Position numbers and translations under genes: made by a program
Part shown: piece by piece, positions 31,847 to 37,156 of the stretch
Layout: each line of letters starts with the position of its first letter
Numbering within the stretch: the stretch's first letter is position 1
Notes under the pieces: model-generated
Databases searched by the model: none
What the model was told of the DNA's origin: nothing
Seen by the model: the letters and a program-made list of their open reading frames with translations, nothing else
DNA from: an uncultured Lachnospiraceae bacterium
Lineage (GTDB): Bacteria; Bacillota; Clostridia; Lachnospirales; Lachnospiraceae
Direction of reading: 5' to 3'
Assembly: GCA_910588535.1 (NCBI GenBank)
Contig: CAJUOO010000029.1
Span: 1 to 37,156, forward strand
Length of the DNA: 37,156 nucleotides

Positions 31847-33167
31847 AATCTATCTCCTCTACACTTTTATATTTGCGCCGGATATCATTAATATAAGTCT
31901 GCTGTTCCTTTGTCATGGCAAATCCCATAAATCGACAGGTATGATCATTTTTCAAAATACAATAACACATACGCTTCCAACTTGGAATATCTTTTGTAGT
32001 TTTAATATCATCTGTCTCATCTGGGATCTTTCCGACAAATACAACCCGCGATTTCTTGCTTAATGTATAATTTGATACCCCATTTCTTCTTATCTTATAA
32101 CCATGCTCTTTTAGCTCCTGTATTGTATCCTCATTAAGCCCTCCACCTGTCTTATGCCAAAATTCAATTGATGTGTTAAATTTCTTTACATAATTATTCC
32201 TAAGCCTTTTTGGAAGAGTCTCAAGCAGAAAGATTGTATAGGATTTCCAAGTATGACCTTCTGGAAGACTGATATTTCGATAAGCCAATGCTTTTGTCTT
32301 TCCATATATGCTGGCAAAATTCGCCCCCTGAACCCTGCCTACCAGCTTCACCCATATCTCCGGATCGATAACACGATATAAATTAAGAGAATCTCTAGAA
32401 TAATCATTAAAAGGAGAAGCCACGCGCATCTGAGAAATCTTAAGTCCTGCCATATAATACAGATCATATAGGTGATTGTAATCATAGCCAAAGACAGCAT
32501 TTGCATGCCATACATCCTCGTTAGACCAATCATACAGAGGAGATGCACACCACATATCTTTAAATTGCCTGCTAATCCAGCAGGTTCCCTCATAGCCATA
32601 TTTCTTATTAAGAAATCCACTGTATCTTTGAAGAGACTCTGCCGCTCGCAAACCAAGAAGACAAACCGTTTTCTTTTTTCCATGTGAGATCCGGTACCAA
32701 CGTCCAAATTGTCTGGCAAGATCCTCCTGATGCATACGATATCGATAGGTTGTGATCGGATTATTATCCAAATTAATCACATATTCCTTATCTGGCATAT
32801 CTCTGACCCAACAGTCACTCTTGGTGTCATCCCATGGATACCAATACATCTCATAGCTACTCAAGGCTGTTCGTGTCGCCATGGGAAGACATACCCAATA
32901 TGGCTCCACAATCTCCTTAATTCTCTCAAAGGTTCTCTCCACATACTCTGTTGTCACTGTATACTGCGCCTCAAAATCCTGATGAAACACACCAAGTTTT
33001 TTTTCAGGATAATACTTATTCCTAAAATCCAACGTCAAATTTAACAATAGTCCGCTATCCTTTCCTCCTGAAAAAGATACATAGATATTGTCAAATTCCT
33101 CAAAAATATACTTCAACCTTTTCTGAAGTGCTTCGTATACATTCTCCATTAAATATTTTCGTACCAT
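31836..33167 (-). CDS. ibrA: IbrA-like PAPS reductase/DUF3440 PP-loop protein
   Basis: The PP-loop ATP-pyrophosphatase motif SFSGGKDSG lies near residue 33 of the chosen product, in a PAPS-reductase fold (LGVFHQDFEAQY, LGLRAAESLQRY, SPLYDWSNEDVWHAN). The C-terminal part carries the DUF3440 signature with spaced cysteines (VGKIPDETDD, IPSWKRMCYCILKNDHTCRF). I start at ATG 33167 with GGAGG seven bases upstream; the frame is open nine codons more. Related PP-loop enzymes adenylate a substrate for sulfur transfer, as DndC does in DNA phosphorothioation. Whether this one modifies nucleic acid is unknown. The exporter pair is encoded just upstream on the same strand. Confidence 0.78.
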   Translation of the reverse strand: MVRKYLMENVYEALQKRLKYIFEEFDNIYVSFSGGKDSGLLLNLTLDFRNKYYPEKKLGVFHQDFEAQYTVTTEYVERTFERIKEIVEPYWVCLPMATRTALSSYEMYWYPWDDTKSDCWVRDMPDKEYVINLDNNPITTYRYRMHQEDLARQFGRWYRISHGKKKTVCLLGLRAAESLQRYSGFLNKKYGYEGTCWISRQFKDMWCASPLYDWSNEDVWHANAVFGYDYNHLYDLYYMAGLKISQMRVASPFNDYSRDSLNLYRVIDPEIWVKLVGRVQGANFASIYGKTKALAYRNISLPEGHTWKSYTIFLLETLPKRLRNNYVKKFNTSIEFWHKTGGGLNEDTIQELKEHGYKIRRNGVSNYTLSKKSRVVFVGKIPDETDDIKTTKDIPSWKRMCYCILKNDHTCRFMGFAMTKEQQTYINDIRRKYKSVEEIDYGV

Positions 33168-33217
33168 AGTTATCCTCCATATAATCATTTCCATTTATTG
33201 GAAGTACTATGATAGAT

Positions 33218-33246
33218 AATTTAACATAAAAATATACCAAATTCAA
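33218..33246 (-). promoter_or_regulatory. Candidate promoter for ibrA-ibrB
   Basis: On the minus strand TTGAAT (33246-33241), 17 bases, then TAAATT (33223-33218). Transcription would start about 45 bases before ibrA. The pair can thus be expressed apart from the exporter genes, with no clear terminator between them. Confidence 0.4.
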
Positions 33247-33310
33247 CAAAATATGGAAAATTTTGCATTTTTTTGTTACTAAAATGTAACTATTTCTGTC
33301 GTATTGCAAT

Positions 33311-35095
33311 CTATCCTACATATTTTTCTGCCTGCATATGAAACATCTGTGCATACTTTCCATTCTGATCCATAAGCTCTGCATGAGAACCACTCTCGAT
33401 AATCCGTCCATTTTCCAACATATAGATCCGATCTGCCATAATTGTACTTGACAAACGATGTGAGATAAAGATCACTGTCTTTTTCTCTGCCGCATGAAGC
33501 ATGGTCTGATTAAGCTGATATTCACTGAGAGGATCCAAAGCACTGGAAGGCTCATCCAATATTACAATAGGGCTGGGATAATAGAAGGTTCTGGCAATAA
33601 CAATCTTCTGCGCCTCTCCGCCAGACAAGTTGACACCACCTTCATCGAACTCTCTCGTCAGCTTTGTATCCAGACCATCTTTCAGCTCAAGCAATCTACT
33701 TGAAAATCCACTCTCCTTCAATGCATCTAAAATCTTCTCTCTATCTTTCTGATCTACAATATCCATCTTGACATTTTCCGCTATAGAAGTTGCAAAAAGC
33801 TGATAATCTTGAAATACACTGGCAAACATCTGTCTGTAGGAATCCACAGTATACTCCTTAATATTCCTGCCATTCACACGGATACAGCCCGAACTTACAT
33901 CATAGAGGCGCATAAGAAGCTTGGTCAGCGTTGTCTTTCCAGCACCATTATAACCAACAATAGCAATTTTCTCACCAGCATGAATTGTCATATTGATATC
34001 ATGTAATACAGAACCCTCATCATCATAAGAAAATGAAACTTTCTCAAGAGATAGCTCCTCAAAATTATCTTTTTCACATGTATAAGCTCCATCTGTTATC
34101 TCTGTTTCACAATCCAAGAAAGAGCGAATCTTCTCTGCATACATCGCATGTTCCTGAAGCTTTGGTATCAGCATACCAAAATTCTTTAAAGCATTTTCCA
34201 AAGATCCATTTACCCCATATAAAGAGAACATCACCCCAATACCAATAGTTCTCAGAACGACAACCCGATAAATGAGATACCCAAGATAAAAAAGATCAAC
34301 AACCGCATAATCAAGCAGAAAATCCCTTATCCATGTAAGTATCATCTGCTTTCTGCCATATTTTTTTATGATGGGAAATATCTGTGCGTTGGCAGATTCA
34401 TACCGCTGCTTTAGCTCCTCCGCCACAGGATTCAAACGAATTTCCTTCGCATAATTATTTAGATAAAATACTCTATTATAATAATTCCGTTTTCTCTCAA
34501 TTGGCTTTAAATCCATATCCTTTGAAAATCCCAGCTTTACCAACTTATTATTAATTAACATGGAAAAACCTAGGCTTATCATCACAAAAAGAATACCTAT
34601 CTTATCATAAAAGAGAAAAAATGTACCACTGATCAATACAGATGTTATCTGACTACATAATCTTTTAATGTCATCCAACAGCTTGTCAATTCTGCTAGAT
34701 GCCTCCCCGATACTCCACACAAATTCATTGTAACTCTCAGGGTTGTCATATCGCTTCAAATCCAACTTTCCAGCCTGGTCATATAGCTCCATCTGTATAT
34801 TCTTATGAAGCTTCTCAAGAGCCCTCGGTTTAAAATAATGATCCAATATCGCAGACCATACAATTTTTATAATTACAAGCAGCATAATAAACACCATAAA
34901 ACGCACCGCCTGATAAAAAGTTCCCCCATATTCAATAAGCTCTATAAAATACTTTCCCGCATAAGTGAACTCTAAAAATACCTCTATAGATGAAAATATC
35001 TCAAACAAGCATAATCCCACAAAATACCCCGGTGTAAAGCGAAATACATATTCTAACATAAATACAAGATTTGATGTTAAACGCCCTTTTTTCAC
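33311..35095 (-). CDS. ABC exporter subunit (second of intact pair)
   Basis: 594 residues with the transmembrane domain over about residues 15-320. The ATPase domain shows VSFSYDDEGSVLHDINMTI, Walker A GYNGAGKTT, Q-loop SVFQDYQLFATS, signature LSGGEAQKIVIAR, Walker B IVILDEPSSALD and switch FISHRLS. The start is GTG 35095, overlapping the preceding gene in GTGA, with a G-rich ribosome site nine bases upstream. It belongs to the same subfamily as the exporter at 24858-28397: the phrase around LYDVSSG, TREFDE and DEPSSALDP is shared. A heterodimer with the next gene is expected. The cargo is unknown. Confidence 0.87.
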   Translation of the reverse strand: MKKGRLTSNLVFMLEYVFRFTPGYFVGLCLFEIFSSIEVFLEFTYAGKYFIELIEYGGTFYQAVRFMVFIMLLVIIKIVWSAILDHYFKPRALEKLHKNIQMELYDQAGKLDLKRYDNPESYNEFVWSIGEASSRIDKLLDDIKRLCSQITSVLISGTFFLFYDKIGILFVMISLGFSMLINNKLVKLGFSKDMDLKPIERKRNYYNRVFYLNNYAKEIRLNPVAEELKQRYESANAQIFPIIKKYGRKQMILTWIRDFLLDYAVVDLFYLGYLIYRVVVLRTIGIGVMFSLYGVNGSLENALKNFGMLIPKLQEHAMYAEKIRSFLDCETEITDGAYTCEKDNFEELSLEKVSFSYDDEGSVLHDINMTIHAGEKIAIVGYNGAGKTTLTKLLMRLYDVSSGCIRVNGRNIKEYTVDSYRQMFASVFQDYQLFATSIAENVKMDIVDQKDREKILDALKESGFSSRLLELKDGLDTKLTREFDEGGVNLSGGEAQKIVIARTFYYPSPIVILDEPSSALDPLSEYQLNQTMLHAAEKKTVIFISHRLSSTIMADRIYMLENGRIIESGSHAELMDQNGKYAQMFHMQAEKYVG

Positions 35096-36900
35096 TGCTT
35101 CATGCCCCCTTTATATCGCTCCGCCTGCTTCTGAAACATATTAGCGTACAATCCCTGCTGTTTCATTAATTCCTCATGTGTTCCCTGTTCTACGATCTCT
35201 CCGTTTTCAAACAAATAAATCCTATCTGCCAGAACAGCCGAAGAAAGCCTATGAGAAATAAAGATCACTGTTTTTTCTTCACACGCTTTCATAATACTTT
35301 GGTATAATTTATACTCCGCTATCGGGTCCAGTGCACTGGAAGGTTCATCAAATATAGCAATAGAATGATCCTTTGCAAATGCTCTCGCCACTGCTATCTT
35401 CTGAAGTTCTCCTCCTGATAACACGGCACCCTTTTCATCAAATTCCTTTGTGAGAGTTGTATCCATTCCATTAGAAAGGCTTTTTACTTTATCCCAGACT
35501 CCCGCCTCAATCAATGCATTTTTCACCAACTCATAATCCTTTTTATTCTCAGGTTTTCTCATCAGTACATTCTCTGCCACCGTCATAGAAAAAACCTGAT
35601 AATCCTGAAATGCTGTCGCATATAACCTTCGATATTTCGCCAGATGTAATTCCTTTACATCCTCTCCATGATAGACAACATCCCCTTCTGTAGGGTCATA
35701 TAGTCTCATAAGAAGCTTGATAAAAGTAGTTTTACCTGCACCATTATGCCCTACTATCGCTATCTTTTCTTTATGATGTATAGTTATATTAATATTTTTT
35801 AAGGTATACACTTTCTGTCCTCGATAAGCAAAGCTGACATTCCGAAAACTAACCTCAGCTTCTCCCTTTGCAAAATTAATATTTGCTTCATTGCCCTCCT
35901 GCTTTTCTGATATTGTAGGAGTATACTCCAAAAAATTCCTAAAATTTGCAATATATAAGCTGTTCTGATAACTATTTAAAATCTGTTTTGAAAGTCCAAT
36001 CAAGATCCATGCCACCGTATTCATCGCGCTAAACAGAACCACAAAATCACTTAATGTTATGCTGTGTGTCACTAACACCCGATACAAAGAATAAAAGATA
36101 ACTCCCTGAAAAATTACAAAAAAGGTAAACATATTTCGCCAAATTGACAAATTGATCTTTCCAAGTGCATATTTTCTAATATTCAATATTACACCAGAAA
36201 ATCCTTCCTCATAGATAACTTTAAGAACATTAAATATATGAGACATTCGAAGCTCTTTGGCATAATCGGCCAGATACATCACCCGATTAACATAATCCAT
36301 CTTTCTGATATTAGGAACATTCTCCTTATTTTGCTGAAATATCTTCTGATTCAGCTTTTTTCCAAATACAAAATTACCTATAATAGGACCCAGTACAAAG
36401 ATAATAACAAAATGATCAATGGAAAACATATAATATAACGAGAATAATCCTGCCACAAGCCCTGAGGTAATCGCCGCTCCCGTCTCCAATATTGAATTGA
36501 TCTTTTCCTCTGAATCTTTCATTGCCAGAGTAAATTGATTATAAAATTCCGTATCCTCATAACATGAAAGTTCTACCTCAGATGCCTTGTCAAATAGTTT
36601 TTTATTTAGATTTCCATAAATTACAGCATTGGAATTAGGCTTAAATACTGTGTCATACCAGACGCGAAAAACTATAAATATCCCCATCAGCGTTGCTCCA
36701 AAGATCAAAAAAGACATAATTTCTATAAATGACCTTCCAACCTCCAACGATCTCATAAGAAAACTGACAAAAACAATACTATAGAATACCCACGACGCAT
36801 AATCGATAGCTTCGCTTAAAAACTCGATCAAAACTCTGTTTTTTGATATATTCCAGATTAGACGAAGCATATACAAATTATTTTTCCAATAACGATCCAT
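35092..36900 (-). CDS. ABC exporter subunit (first of intact pair)
   Basis: 602 residues from ATG 36900, with GGGGGAGG eight bases upstream; the longer open frame lacks a ribosome site. Transmembrane domain over about residues 20-320, ATPase with VSFAYRGQKVYTLKNINITI, Walker A GHNGAGKTT, Q-loop TAFQDYQVFSMT, signature LSGGELQKIAVAR, Walker B IAIFDEPSSALD and switch FISHRLS. All catalytic residues are present in both subunits, so both ATP sites look competent. A good promoter stands directly upstream (36934-36962). It is the first gene after the tRNA cluster. Confidence 0.88.
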   Translation of the reverse strand: MDRYWKNNLYMLRLIWNISKNRVLIEFLSEAIDYASWVFYSIVFVSFLMRSLEVGRSFIEIMSFLIFGATLMGIFIVFRVWYDTVFKPNSNAVIYGNLNKKLFDKASEVELSCYEDTEFYNQFTLAMKDSEEKINSILETGAAITSGLVAGLFSLYYMFSIDHFVIIFVLGPIIGNFVFGKKLNQKIFQQNKENVPNIRKMDYVNRVMYLADYAKELRMSHIFNVLKVIYEEGFSGVILNIRKYALGKINLSIWRNMFTFFVIFQGVIFYSLYRVLVTHSITLSDFVVLFSAMNTVAWILIGLSKQILNSYQNSLYIANFRNFLEYTPTISEKQEGNEANINFAKGEAEVSFRNVSFAYRGQKVYTLKNINITIHHKEKIAIVGHNGAGKTTFIKLLMRLYDPTEGDVVYHGEDVKELHLAKYRRLYATAFQDYQVFSMTVAENVLMRKPENKKDYELVKNALIEAGVWDKVKSLSNGMDTTLTKEFDEKGAVLSGGELQKIAVARAFAKDHSIAIFDEPSSALDPIAEYKLYQSIMKACEEKTVIFISHRLSSAVLADRIYLFENGEIVEQGTHEELMKQQGLYANMFQKQAERYKGGMKQ

Positions 36901-36933
36901 TTTCTTCCTCCCCCATTTTTGAACTTGTGTTCT

Positions 36934-36962
36934 ATTATACAAAAAATATGATTTTTTTGCAA
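36934..36962 (-). promoter_or_regulatory. Sigma-A promoter for the exporter pair
   Basis: On the minus strand TTGCAA (36962-36957), a 17-base spacer and TATAAT (36939-36934), about 34 bases before the start codon at 36900. Confidence 0.65.
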
Positions 36963-36968
36963 TAAAAT

Positions 36969-37005
36969 AGCCTTACAAATACTATATTCTAGTATTTGTA
37001 AGGCT
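36969..37005 (-). terminator. Terminator of the tRNA transcript
   Basis: AGCCTTACAAATACTA (36969-36984) pairs perfectly with 36990-37005 around a five-base loop. On the minus strand a T-rich stretch (ATTTTATTGC) follows. It lies just after tRNA-Phe. Confidence 0.8.
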
Positions 37006-37007
37006 AG

Positions 37008-37080
<73 letters not shown>

Positions 37081-37101
37081 ATTTACGGAATTACTTCCGA
37101 G

Positions 37102-37156
<55 letters not shown>

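Noticed and set aside
33273..33288. Terminator after the exporter pair (GTTAC/GTAAC hairpin)
   Set aside because: The stem is only five pairs and is followed by A rather than T on the minus strand.

Overview
The window looks like chromosomal DNA from a low-GC Gram-positive of the Clostridia, most likely a gut or rumen Lachnospiraceae. This rests on AT-rich DNA, strong AGGAGG-type ribosome sites, OmpR-type two-component systems, VanRS-like regulators, a GH127 and a GH32 glycosidase, choline-binding-type wall repeats and tRNAs without encoded CCA. I cannot name the species.

Layout, left to right. 1-385: a 123-nt nested hairpin repeat and a terminator. 386-6784 (all minus): AraC regulator, alpha/beta hydrolase, D-lactate dehydrogenase, and a response regulator with a large sensor kinase. 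6916-12247 (all plus): a sugar catabolic operon with kduD, a GH32 beta-fructosidase, fructokinase, KDG kinase and an unassigned protein. 12310-15159 (minus): vanR-vanS-vanY-like genes with no resistance ligase. 15313-17423 (minus): guanylate-kinase-like protein and an Orn/Lys/Arg decarboxylase. 17565-17750: a second copy of the hairpin repeat. 17753-19531 (minus): an ECF sigma operon with two membrane proteins and a candidate self-regulated promoter. 19802-24286 (minus): ComEC-like MBL hydrolase, membrane-anchored GH25 lysozyme and GH127 beta-L-arabinofuranosidase. An array of about seven degenerate palindromes with a 17-18 bp period lies between the last two.

24.5-28.8 kb is an accessory island. 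It holds a hairpin leader with a 19-codon ORF, a decayed ORF, and a GC-rich heterodimeric ABC exporter whose first subunit is frameshifted at a run of eight G. A decayed IS200/IS605-family tnpB (two nonsense codons and a frameshift) closes it. A GH25 endolysin-like gene and tyrS follow. The right end (31.3-36.9 kb, minus) has a second, intact exporter pair of the same family, then an ibrA/ibrB-type pair (PAPS-reductase-like PP-loop enzyme plus ParB-like protein). It abuts tRNA-Phe and a partial initiator tRNA-Met.

The least explained parts are the exporter pair plus ibrAB beside the tRNA genes, the leader and small ORFs before the GC-rich exporter, the palindrome array before the lysozyme gene, and the structured dispersed repeat. 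All functions come from reading motifs and recalled family sequences; no database search was run.
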